Of a stretch of 64,000 nt of DNA, positions 52,057 to 60,745 are shown piece by piece. The stretch comes from Denitrificimonas halotolerans (GTDB lineage Bacteria; Pseudomonadota; Gammaproteobacteria; Pseudomonadales; Pseudomonadaceae): positions 1 through 64,000 of the forward strand of contig NZ_JAXIVU010000012.1 in NCBI RefSeq assembly GCF_034259425.1, written 5' to 3'. Within the stretch, counting starts at the first letter, position 1, and every line of letters begins with the position of its first letter. Made by a program: the position numbers and the translations under genes. Below the pieces are notes generated by a model. That model searched no databases and had not been told where the DNA came from. It saw only the letters and a list, made by a program, of their open reading frames with translations.

Positions 52057-53267
52057 TTGACATCCTCCCCGACCTAAAGGACGGGGATTCCTATTGCTAG
52101 ACGACCATGCCCGGCCGCGAGAATGTTACGTGCCGCGTTGATATCGCGATCGTGGGTGACACCACACCCACTGCACGTCCATTCTCTTATTCCAAGTCCT
52201 GCGATACCTTTCGGCCTCGACTCGGGCAAACTGCCGCAACTCGAACAGGTTTGGGTGGTGTATGCCTCGTCAACTTCCCTAAAAACAATGCCTGCGTGAG
52301 CGCATTTATAGTCCAGCATTGTTTTTAATTGACCCCAGCCAGCATCTAACACTGACTTGGCCATCGTGGTTTTAACGAGTTTTAAGCTACTGACATTGCC
52401 CACATAGATTTCACCGCAACGGTTGACCAGCATACGGCTGAACTTGTGCAGGGCATCTTTTCTACGGTTAGCAATCTTGGCGTGAAGGGTTTTGACTTGG
52501 GTTTTATTTCTAGCCCGTTGTGCTATGGCTAATTTTTCCTCAAGGCCACGGTAGAAACGACCCGCTTCCAGCTTGGTGCCGTCCGAGCAGGTGGCTGTAT
52601 CAGTTAAGCCAAGGTCAATACCGATACGGTCTTGGCCTTTGCTTGGTTCGACCTCCATATCAACCACAACATTGAAGTACCAGCGGCCACGAGCATCTTC
52701 ATTGAAACTGGCCGAGCGAAACTTGTATTGGTTCAAGCCGTAGCTGTCCCAGACCTTAAAATAGTGGCCGTTGTGGTAGACCTGCCCGTTTCTCCATTGC
52801 GCCGCACCTGTATTGACGGGTATCCAGCCCAGTGAGCGGCGTACACCGCCTGATTTGCGCCAGTTCAGCCGCACCTTCTTAAACTGCTTGCGGCGTGTGA
52901 CATACTCACCTGCAATGCACTGTAAGGTTTGGCTGTGCAGGCCAAGCTCTTTACCTGCGCCCTTTGTGTAGGGATGCATATCATACGCAGACAAAAACAC
53001 ACCGCGCTCCTTAATCGAGCGGCGGCTTAATTCATTAACAAAATTCCAGACAAAATTGACGCTTCGAGCCATACGGTTTAGCAAGGGCACATGCCTGTCT
53101 CGGACTCGAACTTTTAATGTTTTAGTGTGCCTTATCATGCTGTATACAATACCAGTACCAACCTATACTGCAAAGACTTTAGCAGCCTGTTAAGGGGTTA
53201 AGGGGCTGCTTACGCAGCCCTCGTTATCCATCCCCGCACTAAAAGTACGAGGTCTTACGCGATTTTG
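52057..53267 (-). mobile_element. Solo tnpB element (IS200/IS605 type), minus copy
   Basis: Shared sequence with the copy at 56471-57649 defines the ends. The left end begins CAAAATCGCGTAAGAC at 53267, preceded by TTAT. The right end is the hairpin CCCCGACC-TAAAGGACGGGG and terminates TTGA (plus strand) at 52057-52060. There is no tnpA. The left-end region keeps a GGGCTGC/GCAGCCC hairpin (about 53197-53216) that is deleted in the other copy. It lies between the metX leader and yggU. Confidence 0.85.
52074..53138 (-). CDS. tnpB: TnpB family RNA-guided nuclease homologue, altered RuvC-II site
   Basis: A 354-residue intact TnpB. The N-terminal OrfB helix-turn-helix part begins IRHTKTLKVRVRDRHVPLLN; RuvC-I is GIDLGLTD (Asp175); the zinc ribbon is CSSCG and CSGCG; RuvC-III is HDRDINAARNI. 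Where canonical TnpB reads Ile-Glu-Asp-Leu (RuvC-II), this reads Val-Gly-Asn-Val, so the catalytic Glu is missing at its normal place. The element right end overlaps the gene's 3' end, as expected for a TnpB guide RNA. It is nearly identical to the copy at 56568-57632. Confidence 0.92.
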   Translation of the reverse strand: MIRHTKTLKVRVRDRHVPLLNRMARSVNFVWNFVNELSRRSIKERGVFLSAYDMHPYTKGAGKELGLHSQTLQCIAGEYVTRRKQFKKVRLNWRKSGGVRRSLGWIPVNTGAAQWRNGQVYHNGHYFKVWDSYGLNQYKFRSASFNEDARGRWYFNVVVDMEVEPSKGQDRIGIDLGLTDTATCSDGTKLEAGRFYRGLEEKLAIAQRARNKTQVKTLHAKIANRRKDALHKFSRMLVNRCGEIYVGNVSSLKLVKTTMAKSVLDAGWGQLKTMLDYKCAHAGIVFREVDEAYTTQTCSSCGSLPESRPKGIAGLGIREWTCSGCGVTHDRDINAARNILAAGHGRLAIGIPVL

Positions 53268-53285
53268 ATAAGTGCTTAACGTTAA

Positions 53286-53585
53286 TTAAAATTTTAAGTG
53301 AGCAAAATCAGGTTGCTTGGGGATTTTTCTTGGCTCGATTATACGGACACGTTTTTGCCGAGATAACTCTCCACTTTCGATCTGTACATGACGTTTATGG
53401 ACGCCAAAGGCTTCGCTTAAAAAATCAATCAGTTGGTTGTTAGCTTTGCCGTCTACAGGTGGTGCATTAAGGCGTATTTTAATGCGTTCTCCGTGTAAGC
53501 CGGCAAACTCACTACGTTTTGCACCTGGTTGCAAATGACAAAATATAATCAAGTCATCGGCATCCCAACGTACATGGACAGTCAT
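53286..53585 (-). CDS. yggU: YggU family (DUF167) protein
   Basis: A 99-residue DUF167 protein of unknown function. It has the family pattern LQPGAKRSEFAGLHGERIKIRLNAPPVDGKANNQLIDFLSEAFGV in order, beginning at about residue 18. It overlaps the yggT stop by 4 bp, as in Pseudomonas. A tnpB element is inserted 18 bp after its stop, between it and metX. Confidence 0.93.
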   Translation of the reverse strand: MTVHVRWDADDLIIFCHLQPGAKRSEFAGLHGERIKIRLNAPPVDGKANNQLIDFLSEAFGVHKRHVQIESGELSRQKRVRIIEPRKIPKQPDFAHLKF

Positions 53586-54187
53586 AGAAATGGACTGACC
53601 AAAGCACGTATTGGTCCCACTAAGCCAGTATTGACTGCTAAGTTTGTAATCACTAGGCGCTCCAGTAAGTTAATCGCAATAAAAGCAAAGATCGGTGATA
53701 GGTCTAAGCCACCCAAATTGGGTAATAAATTGCGAATTGGTGCTAGCATCGGTTCGCAAATTTGATGTACTAATTGTGCGCCGGGATTTTGACTACCTGG
53801 TGCGACCCAAGACAAAATTACACTGATAATTAGGGCGAAAAAGAAAATCTTAAGAAATAACGCAGCAACGGCGATTAAACTCCAAGCTAAAATATAGTGC
53901 AGCATCTCGCCAGCAGGTAAGCCGGCTACAGAAAGTACTAAGCACATTAAGATAAACTGGACCAACACGACAAAGACTAAGCCGGCAAGATCAAGTCCCA
54001 TAACGCTCGGAATAAATCGGCGCAGGGGTGCTAGGATGGGTTGTGTTGCTTTGATAGCAAACTGACTGAGGGGGTTGTAAAAGTCAGCACGCACCAACTG
54101 TAGTACGAAGCGCAGCATTGCAACCAGTAAGTAAAGTTGACCAAGGGTTTGAATAATATAAATAAATGCTTCAGTAAGTCCCGACAT
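53582..54187 (-). CDS. yggT: YggT family membrane protein
   Basis: A 201-residue inner-membrane protein with two YggT repeats. The first holds ADFYNPLSQFAIKATQPILAPLRRFIP at about 34-60, and the second NPGAQLVHQICEPMLAPIRNLLP at about 133-155. Members are linked to osmotic stress or septum formation, but the mechanism is unknown. It lies 9 bp after proC and is coupled to yggU. Confidence 0.94.
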   Translation of the reverse strand: MSGLTEAFIYIIQTLGQLYLLVAMLRFVLQLVRADFYNPLSQFAIKATQPILAPLRRFIPSVMGLDLAGLVFVVLVQFILMCLVLSVAGLPAGEMLHYILAWSLIAVAALFLKIFFFALIISVILSWVAPGSQNPGAQLVHQICEPMLAPIRNLLPNLGGLDLSPIFAFIAINLLERLVITNLAVNTGLVGPIRALVSPFL

Positions 54188-54196
54188 ACAGTCCTC

Positions 54197-55015
54197 TTAT
54201 TCGCTAAGTTGTTGAGCAAGCTCTTGAGAGCGGGAGGCAGCGCTGCGCAAGGCAGTTTCAACGAGTTGGTTGAATCCACCTTGTTGGAAGGCGCGAATGG
54301 CTGCATCCGTAGTGCCATTGGGTGAGGTGACTTGCTGGCGCAATTGCGCAGCGTCGAGTGTGCTTTGGCAAGCCATGTTTGAGGCCCCTTGAGCAGTGTA
54401 TTGTGCTAGTTGTGCAGCAATGTCTGCCGGCAGACCTAATTTGATACCAGCTTCGGTCATCGCTTCAATCAATAAGAAAAAGTACGCAGGGCCGCTGCCC
54501 GACACGGCGGTAACTGCATCAATCAACTGCTCGTTTTCTAACCATACAGCTAAGCCCACTGCGGACAACAATTGTTCTGCTTGTTTGCGCTGTTGTGTGG
54601 ATACGGCTTTGGTTGCGTATAGGCCGCTTACACCCTGCTGGATTAATGCGGGAGTGTTGGGCATGCAACGGATAATGGTATGAACACCTAGCCAACGGAT
54701 TAAACTGTCGCTGGTGATGCCGGCGGCAATGGAAATGACTAATTGCTGGTCAGTCACTGCTACGGCCAGTTGCTCGCACACTTGGCGCATGATTTGTGGT
54801 TTAACAGCAAGCACTATGATGTCTGCGCCCTTTACTGCTAATTGGTTGTCGGTGAAGATATGAATGGCATAGGTACTTTTGAGTTTTTCTAACTGGGCTT
54901 CACCTGGGTCGCTGGCGTTAATGTTGTGTGCGTGAACACCTTGTTTGCAGAGGCCGCCAATTAAGCTAGCAGCCATGTTGCCTGCTCCAATAAAAGTAAT
55001 TTTTGTATTGCCCAC
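54197..55015 (-). CDS. proC: Pyrroline-5-carboxylate reductase
   Basis: Last step of proline synthesis. The GTG at 55015 has AAGGAG 8 bp upstream and gives 272 residues, the usual size; the longer open frame adds an unsupported N-terminus. The NADPH motif is FIGAGNMAASLIGG. The C-terminal signature reads AVSGSGPAYFFLLIEAMTEAG, followed by QLRQQVTSPNGTT. In Pseudomonas yggS lies upstream; it is missing here. Confidence 0.96.
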   Translation of the reverse strand: MGNTKITFIGAGNMAASLIGGLCKQGVHAHNINASDPGEAQLEKLKSTYAIHIFTDNQLAVKGADIIVLAVKPQIMRQVCEQLAVAVTDQQLVISIAAGITSDSLIRWLGVHTIIRCMPNTPALIQQGVSGLYATKAVSTQQRKQAEQLLSAVGLAVWLENEQLIDAVTAVSGSGPAYFFLLIEAMTEAGIKLGLPADIAAQLAQYTAQGASNMACQSTLDAAQLRQQVTSPNGTTDAAIRAFQQGGFNQLVETALRSAASRSQELAQQLSE

Positions 55016-55301
55016 GTATAAGGCTCCTTGGGTGGCGGGTTGAGGAACAAACACCGCAAAATTGAAAAATACTTGAGGCCGTTATTCAGCACAGTTATAG
55101 ATTGTCCTGTAACTGAGACCATTGCGCAAAGAGATGTCGGTGGTCGTGTTGACCTAATACATACTTAAAGCAGTAAAAATATCGCTTATGGCCGCTATTA
55201 TGGCAGTTTTTCCATTGCCTGCTATCGTAAATAATATACATATGGGAGTACAGGGCGGAAGCTTAACGCTATTACTATAAAGGATATGTGGGGGCAATTT
55301 A

Positions 55302-56336
55302 ATGGATATATATGAGCTGTTAACTTTAAGTGTCGAGCAGGGAGCATCAGATTTACATTTATCAGCGGGCTTACCACCGATGATACGCCTTGATGGAGAT
55401 ATGCAGCGATTAAGCATGCCGCAAATTAATGCGCATAATATGACTTGTCTGCTTGAGCAGTTCATGAATGAGCGACAGCGCAAGGATTATGTTGAGCATC
55501 TAGAAACGGATTTTTCTTTTGAGTTATCTGATGTTGCACGTTTTCGAGTGAATGTTTTTCAGCAAAGTCGCGGTGCCGCAGCTGTTTTTCGTACCATTCC
55601 TGCGCAAGTTCTGACCTTGGCTGACTTACAGTTAGGTGAAGTGTTTTGTCGGATTGCCGATTTACCTCGAGGCTTGGTCATAGTGGCAGGCCCTACAGGC
55701 TCAGGGAAGTCTACGACATTGGCGGCCATGATTGATTACTTAAATGACACAACAAACCAGCATATTTTGACGATTGAGGACCCGATTGAGTTTGTACATC
55801 AGCCAAAGCAAAGCTTGATCAGTCAGCGTGAAGTTCATCGCGATACATTAAGTTTTAGTCGGGCTTTACGCTCTGCATTGCGTGAGGATCCTGATGTAAT
55901 TTTGGTTGGTGAGTTACGCGACTTAGAAACGATTCGGTTAGCCCTTACTGCAGCAGAAACAGGGCATCTGGTCTTTGCGACCTTGCACACGAATTCTGCT
56001 GCTAAAACGATTGATCGTATTGTTGATGTCTTTCCCGCTGAAGAAAAGTCTATGGTGCGCTCGATGTTGTCGGAATCATTGCAGGCCGTTATTGCACAAG
56101 TTTTATTAAAAAAAATCGGTGGTGGACGTATTGCTGCTCATGAAATCATGTTGGTCACGCCGGCTCTGCGCAACTTAATTCGAGAAGATAAAGTCGCGCA
56201 AATGTATTCAGTTTTGCAAACTGGCGGAGCTTTGGGGATGCAAACCTTAGACAGCTGTTTGCAGAGGCTGTGGGCTCAAGGTTTGATCAGTCGAGAGCAG
56301 GCACAGGAGCAGGCTAAGGTCAAAGACAATTTTTAA
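55302..56336 (+). CDS. pilT: Type IV pilus retraction ATPase PilT
   Basis: Hexameric ATPase that powers pilus retraction and twitching motility. The 344-residue protein begins with the PilT domain (DIYELLTLSVEQGASDLHLSAGLPP). Walker A is GPTGSGKST at 130-138, the Asp box has TIEDPIEFVH, Walker B is DVILVGELRD, and the His box is TLHTNSA. The C-terminal EIMLVTPALRNLIRE is specific to PilT. Its usual partner pilU is absent downstream, where a tnpB element sits. The 247 bp before it hold no gene. Confidence 0.95.
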   Translation: MDIYELLTLSVEQGASDLHLSAGLPPMIRLDGDMQRLSMPQINAHNMTCLLEQFMNERQRKDYVEHLETDFSFELSDVARFRVNVFQQSRGAAAVFRTIPAQVLTLADLQLGEVFCRIADLPRGLVIVAGPTGSGKSTTLAAMIDYLNDTTNQHILTIEDPIEFVHQPKQSLISQREVHRDTLSFSRALRSALREDPDVILVGELRDLETIRLALTAAETGHLVFATLHTNSAAKTIDRIVDVFPAEEKSMVRSMLSESLQAVIAQVLLKKIGGGRIAAHEIMLVTPALRNLIREDKVAQMYSVLQTGGALGMQTLDSCLQRLWAQGLISREQAQEQAKVKDNF

Positions 56337-56470
56337 AGAATAGTCTGGTTGGAACGTGTGACAGTATGGCTGCGCCGCAACTCTAACTCTATTGAGAGAT
56401 TGCAATGTTGTTTCAAATAATACGCGGGCTTTCTGTAAAATGAACTCTATATGGGTATGTTATTTATTAT

Positions 56471-57649
56471 CAAAATCGCGTAAGACTTCGTACTTTTAGT
56501 GCGAGGATGGATAGCAAGGGCTGCTAAAGTCTTTGCAGTATAGGTTGGTGCTGGTATTGTATACAGTATGATAAAACACACCAAAACATTAAAAGTTCGA
56601 GTACGAGACAGGCATGTGCCCTTGCTAAACCGCATGGCTCGTAGCGTCAATTTCGTTTGGAACTTTGTTAATGAATTAAGTCAACGCTCGATCAAAGAGC
56701 GTGGTGTGTTTTTGTCTGCTTTTGATATGCATCCCTACACTAAGGGTGCAGGTAAAGAGCTTGGCCTGCACAGCCAAACCTTACAGTGCATTGCAGGTGA
56801 GTATGTCGCACGCCGCAAGCAGTTTAAGAAAGTGCGGCTGAACTGGCGCAAATCAGGCGGTGTACGCCGCTCACTGGGCTGGATACCCGTCAATACAGGT
56901 GCAGCTCAATGGAAAAACGGGCAGGTCTACCATAATGGCCACTACTTCAAGGTGTGGGACAGTTACGGCCTGAGCCAATATAAATTCCGCTCTGGTAGCT
57001 TCAACGAAGATGCCCGTGGCCGCTGGAACTTCAATGTAGTGGTGGATGTGCAGGCTGAGATACCCGCCGGCCAAGATCGCATCGGTATTGACCTTGGCTT
57101 AACTGATACAGCCACCTGCTCGGATGGCACCAAGCTAGAAGCGGGCCGCTTCTATCGCGGTCTTGAGGAAAAATTAGCCATAGCACAACGGGCTAGAAAT
57201 AAAACCCAAGTCAAAACCATTCATGCGAAAATCGCTAACCGTAGAAAAGATGCCCTGCACAAGTTCAGCCGCACGCTGGTCAATCGCTGCGGTGAAATTT
57301 ACGTGGGTAATGTCAGTAGTTTAAAACTCGTTAAAACCACGATGGCCAAGTCAGTACTGGACGCTGGCTGGGGTCAATTAAAAACAATGCTGGACTATAA
57401 ATGCGCTCACGCAGGCATTGTTTTTAAGGAAGTTGACGAGGCATACACCACCCAAACCTGTTCGAGTTGTGGCAGTTTGCCCGGATCGAGGCCGAAAGGT
57501 ATCGCAGGACTTGGAATAAGAGAATGGACGTGCAGTGGGTGTGGTGTCACCCACGATCGTGATATCAACGCGGCACGTAACATTCTCGCGGCCGGGCATG
57601 GCCGTCTAGCAGTAGGAATCCCCGTCCTTTAGGTCGGGGAGGATGTCAA
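56471..57649 (+). mobile_element. Solo tnpB element (IS200/IS605 type), plus copy
   Basis: It begins CAAAATCGCGTAAGAC at 56471 after TTAT (56467-56470). It ends with the right-end hairpin CCCCG/CGGGG (57620-57639) and GGATGTCAA at 57649. No tnpA is present. Compared with the copy at 52057-53267 it has a short deletion in the left-end leader that removes the GGGCTGC/GCAGCCC hairpin. The guide region of its RNA would be the bases from 57650 onward. Confidence 0.85.
56568..57632 (+). CDS. tnpB: TnpB family RNA-guided nuclease homologue, altered RuvC-II site
   Basis: A 354-residue protein differing from the minus-strand copy at only a few positions. Asp175 (RuvC-I, GIDLGL) and Asp332 (RuvC-III, HDRDINAARN) are present, and the zinc ribbon has CSSCG and CSGCG. 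At the RuvC-II position residues 246-249 read Val-Gly-Asn-Val, where canonical TnpB has Glu-Asp. Glu243, four residues before the expected site, is the nearest acid. The function may be a nuclease with a rearranged site or a binding-only protein. The start follows a TATACAGT leader without a strong ribosome-binding site. Confidence 0.92.
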   Translation: MIKHTKTLKVRVRDRHVPLLNRMARSVNFVWNFVNELSQRSIKERGVFLSAFDMHPYTKGAGKELGLHSQTLQCIAGEYVARRKQFKKVRLNWRKSGGVRRSLGWIPVNTGAAQWKNGQVYHNGHYFKVWDSYGLSQYKFRSGSFNEDARGRWNFNVVVDVQAEIPAGQDRIGIDLGLTDTATCSDGTKLEAGRFYRGLEEKLAIAQRARNKTQVKTIHAKIANRRKDALHKFSRTLVNRCGEIYVGNVSSLKLVKTTMAKSVLDAGWGQLKTMLDYKCAHAGIVFKEVDEAYTTQTCSSCGSLPGSRPKGIAGLGIREWTCSGCGVTHDRDINAARNILAAGHGRLAVGIPVL

Positions 57650-57752
57650 CAAAATTGAGTAGCTGATTAAGGCGCTTAAAGGTTCGACTGATTTTAGTAG
57701 ATGAGCCTTAGCCTAGCCAGTCGCTACTTTCATCGATGAGGAGGTTGGGCAG

Positions 57753-58442
57753 ATGGCAAAACAAATACGTGTATGGGATGGCCCCTTGAGACTGTTTCAC
57801 TGGTTGTTGGTATTGAGTGTAGTGACCGCACTCTATACCGGTTGGCTTGGTGGTAGTTGGATGGGGTGGCATGAGCGGGCAGGCTTAATGATTATTGGTT
57901 TATTGAGTTTTCGAATGGCTTGGTTTGTGCTGGGTTCTACTTATGCCCGTTTATCCACTTTGTTGTGTTCATTGCTTGCATTGCCACAATACTTACGTGG
58001 AGAGTGGCGTGGAGCAGGGCATAACCCATTGGGTGTGTTGTCTGTTTTTGTCATGCTTGCGATGCTCACTTGGCAAGCTGTGAGTGGTTTATTCACTAAT
58101 GATGATATTGCTTTTACTGGGCCACTTTATCGCTTGGTTAGCAGTAGTTTGAGTAATGACTTAACTCGGCTGCATAAGTTGGGTATGTGGATCATTATTG
58201 TTTTAATTATGCTACATGTTTTGGCAATTATTATTCATGCAGCAGTGAAACAGCATAACCTTGTAAAACCGATGCTGACTGGCACAACAAAACAAGAATA
58301 TCCTGAACAGAAACCTGCTCGTGGTGGACACGGTTTAGCTTTTGTTTTTGCTTTATTGATTGCTGTGGGCGGAGTGTATTTAGCTGCGGGAGATTGGCAG
58401 CCTAAACCACCACCTGCACCAGCTGTAACCCCTGCGTGGTAG
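57753..58442 (+). CDS. Cytochrome b561-type membrane protein
   Basis: A 229-residue di-haem b-type cytochrome of the Ni/Fe-hydrogenase b-subunit family. The N-terminal VWDGPLRLFHWLLVL carries the first haem His, and WMGWHERAGLMIIG, TRLHKLGMWIIIVLIMLHVLAIIIHA carry the others. It has four main helices plus one C-terminal helix and a Pro-rich tail. It converges on a cytochrome c' gene, the usual partner. GAGGAGG precedes the start. Confidence 0.9.
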   Translation: MAKQIRVWDGPLRLFHWLLVLSVVTALYTGWLGGSWMGWHERAGLMIIGLLSFRMAWFVLGSTYARLSTLLCSLLALPQYLRGEWRGAGHNPLGVLSVFVMLAMLTWQAVSGLFTNDDIAFTGPLYRLVSSSLSNDLTRLHKLGMWIIIVLIMLHVLAIIIHAAVKQHNLVKPMLTGTTKQEYPEQKPARGGHGLAFVFALLIAVGGVYLAAGDWQPKPPPAPAVTPAW

Positions 58443-58450
58443 TTTAATAA

Positions 58451-58480
58451 AAAAGGTTGCCCAATTGGGCAACCTTTTTT
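58451..58480. terminator. Bidirectional terminator between cytochrome b and c' genes
   Basis: A perfect palindrome AAAAAAGGTTGCCCAA/TTGGGCAACCTTTTTT serves the two convergent genes. Confidence 0.95.
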
Positions 58481-58509
58481 GAGTCATCGATAAGGCTAAA
58501 TACTTAAAT

Positions 58510-58977
58510 TTAGTCCATGCGGTATTTGTCATGACAGCCTTTACAGCTGTCGCCTGCTGCAGCGAAGGCTTTAGCAACAAGCGCCTTATCACCGGTTGCT
58601 GCGGCTTCTGCTAATTCGTTAGCCGCTTTGTTAAATGCCATGCCTACTTTAACTACGCCTTCACCATCGGTGAACATTTCAGGTTTTACGCGTGTTTTGG
58701 TGTCGCCAATGCTTTTTTCAGTACCCGGACCGAATAAAGCACCCATACCTGAGTTGGCTGTAGCTGCAATACTGTTGGCTGCTGCTTGAACTTGGGCTGG
58801 ATCCCACGCAACACTTTCATCAATGGCCATAGCCTTGATTTTGCTCATATTCCAACTCATAAAGCTGTAGCCTGCTTTACGAAATTTGATTTGATCTTCT
58901 GGGTCAATTTGTGCGCTAGCAGTGAAGCTCGCGGTTAAAAATAGTGCTGCTAAGCTACCAATCATCAGTTTTTTCAT
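58510..58977 (-). CDS. Cytochrome c' / c556-type cytochrome
   Basis: A 155-residue class II cytochrome c, periplasmic, with a signal peptide ending ASA (about 22). The four-helix bundle ends in the haem motif Cys145-K-G-Cys148-His149. The N-terminal helix contains RKAGYSFMSWNMSKIK; a Met here is the sixth ligand in c556 proteins, so this may be low-spin c556 rather than c'. AAAGGAGAAAG precedes the start. It is convergent with the cytochrome b gene. Confidence 0.92.
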   Translation of the reverse strand: MKKLMIGSLAALFLTASFTASAQIDPEDQIKFRKAGYSFMSWNMSKIKAMAIDESVAWDPAQVQAAANSIAATANSGMGALFGPGTEKSIGDTKTRVKPEMFTDGEGVVKVGMAFNKAANELAEAAATGDKALVAKAFAAAGDSCKGCHDKYRMD

Positions 58978-59535
58978 AGGTCTTTCTCCTTTAATAGCAC
59001 AGTTTTCGCTATCTGTTGTTTAATATGCACAGTAAGCTGAGGTAATGAACTTTACATTATTTAGAAGCAGGTGTGAGTCTTTACTTAAATAGCATAGCTA
59101 TGAATATATCGGGTGATATGTTTTTTCAATGTTACGCACAACTGAGCCTGCGATTAGATTAAATAATAACGTAAAAACTATTAAAAAAATAATAGATTAT
59201 TTCTTAGCTTGGTAATAGGACTGGAAATTTCGCCGCATGAAAACTAGCGTAGCCTTTACAGTGTATAAATTGATGTTGTAAGTGATTCTGTTAAGTTGTG
59301 AAGCCGTGACTGATTGATGCTTACAGCAATATAAAGTGGCTAGGTGGGCTAAGTATGCTAGCTTAGCCCTATGCTAGTGCAAAGGTGGTGAGCTATGTAA
59401 CAAATAGCCACACAATACTTTAAAAAATGATGGTTAGCACTTGAGTTGAAGAGCAGACCTTGCAACACTTCGCGCGCGCGGCGGTGACGCGCATTTAACC
59501 TTAAAGCACACTATTGAATAAAAGGAGCTGTGCGC
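58978..59535. other. Long non-coding region upstream of the polyamine operon
   Basis: No gene is seen in these 558 bp. It is AT-rich except for a GC burst (about 59479-59493, GCGCGCGCGGCGG). A perfect 8-bp stem GGGCTAAG/CTTAGCCC lies at 59346-59369; its loop TATGCTAG is repeated directly after the stem (59370-59377). These could belong to the control region of the polyamine transport genes or to a small RNA; neither can be shown. Confidence 0.4.
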
Positions 59536-60633
59536 GTGAAAAAAACGAAGCAAATGTTATTGGCCGCCGCTGTAGGCATGGCTGTTGTTGTACCAGTGCA
59601 AGCTGAGAAAGAGCGTCTACTGAATGTTTATCATTGGTCTGACTATGTTGCTCCAAATACTATCAGTAACTTTGAAAAACAAAGTGGTATTAGAGTTATA
59701 TTTGATGTGTATGACAGCAATGAAGTGCTTGAAGCTAAGCTGCTTTCTGGTGGTTCCGGTTACGACATCGTGGTACCGTCTAACCCGTTTTTAGCTAAAC
59801 AAATTAAAGCAGGTGTTTATCAAAAACTTGATAAAGCGCAGCTGCCGCAATGGAGTAATCTTAACCAAGACTTACTCAATACACTTGAGGTGAGTGATCC
59901 GGGTAATCAGTACTCTATGCCTTATATGTGGGGGTCTATAGGGCTGGGTTATAATGTCGACAAGGTTAAGGCGGTTTTAGGTGATGAGCCGATTGATTCT
60001 TGGGATATTATTTTCAAGCCGGAAAATATCAGCAAACTACATGAGTGTGGCGTGGCAATCTTAGACTCACCATCTGAGATTATCCCAACCGCTATGCATT
60101 ACTTAGGTTTGCCAACGGATAGCGAGAAGCCAGAAGACATTAAACAGGCTGAAGCATTGTTGTTGCAGATTCGTCCTTACGTTACTTACTTCCACTCATC
60201 TAAGTATATTTCCGATTTGGCTAGCGGAAATATTTGTATGGCTGTTGGGTACTCCGGTGACTTATACCAAAGTAAGGCCCGTGCTGAGGAGGGGAAAGGA
60301 AATGTGAAAATTGCTTATCAAATACCAAAAGAAGGTGCCGGCACATTTTTTGACATGGTTGCTATTCCCGCTGATGCAAAAAATGTCACTGAAGCGCATG
60401 AGTTCATTAATTATTTATTGCAGCCGCAGGTCATGGCAGACCTAACCAACTACCTGCAATTCCCGAATGGTAATGAGCAAGCTACCCCTTTAGTTGATGA
60501 GGCAATACGTACTGATCCGGGTATTTATCCATCGAGCGAAGTAATGGGCAAGTTATTTACTTTTCCTGACTTACCATCCAAGACTCAGCGCTTAATCACC
60601 CGGAGCTGGACGAAAATCAAGTCTGGTAAATAA
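59536..60633 (+). CDS. spuD: Polyamine ABC transporter binding protein (SpuD/PotF type, putrescine-like)
   Basis: Periplasmic receptor of a putrescine/spermidine importer. The GTG at 59536 has GGAG 8 bp upstream, giving 365 residues with a signal peptide ending VQA. Family segments are VYHWSDYVAPNTISNFEKQ, FDVYDSNEVLEAKLL, GYDIVVPS and YMWGSIGLGYN. A second binding protein follows. In the binding site this copy has Phe (TFFDM) where the next has Trp (LWFDM); the same Phe/Trp difference separates putrescine-binding SpuD from spermidine-binding SpuE in P. aeruginosa. Confidence 0.9.
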   Translation: MKKTKQMLLAAAVGMAVVVPVQAEKERLLNVYHWSDYVAPNTISNFEKQSGIRVIFDVYDSNEVLEAKLLSGGSGYDIVVPSNPFLAKQIKAGVYQKLDKAQLPQWSNLNQDLLNTLEVSDPGNQYSMPYMWGSIGLGYNVDKVKAVLGDEPIDSWDIIFKPENISKLHECGVAILDSPSEIIPTAMHYLGLPTDSEKPEDIKQAEALLLQIRPYVTYFHSSKYISDLASGNICMAVGYSGDLYQSKARAEEGKGNVKIAYQIPKEGAGTFFDMVAIPADAKNVTEAHEFINYLLQPQVMADLTNYLQFPNGNEQATPLVDEAIRTDPGIYPSSEVMGKLFTFPDLPSKTQRLITRSWTKIKSGK

Positions 60634-60702
60634 ATGTGTTGATCCGCTGCGTTATCAGCTTTAGTGTTGCGTGACAAGGCGGCAAGAAAATAAGCATATT
60701 TC

Positions 60703-60727
60703 TGGGCTGCGCAAGTAGCCCATTTTT
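60703..60727 (+). terminator. Intercistronic hairpin between the two binding-protein genes
   Basis: The stem TGGGCT/AGCCCA is followed by five T. It lies 70 bp after the first binding-protein gene and 18 bp before the start of the second, so it is probably a partial terminator. Confidence 0.6.
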
Positions 60728-60745
60728 ATCTTGGAGGATGGACTA

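Noticed and set aside
52057..57649. Composite transposon carrying yggU-yggT-proC-pilT
   Set aside because: These genes are in their normal Pseudomonas order and place, there is no transposase, and no target duplication is seen.
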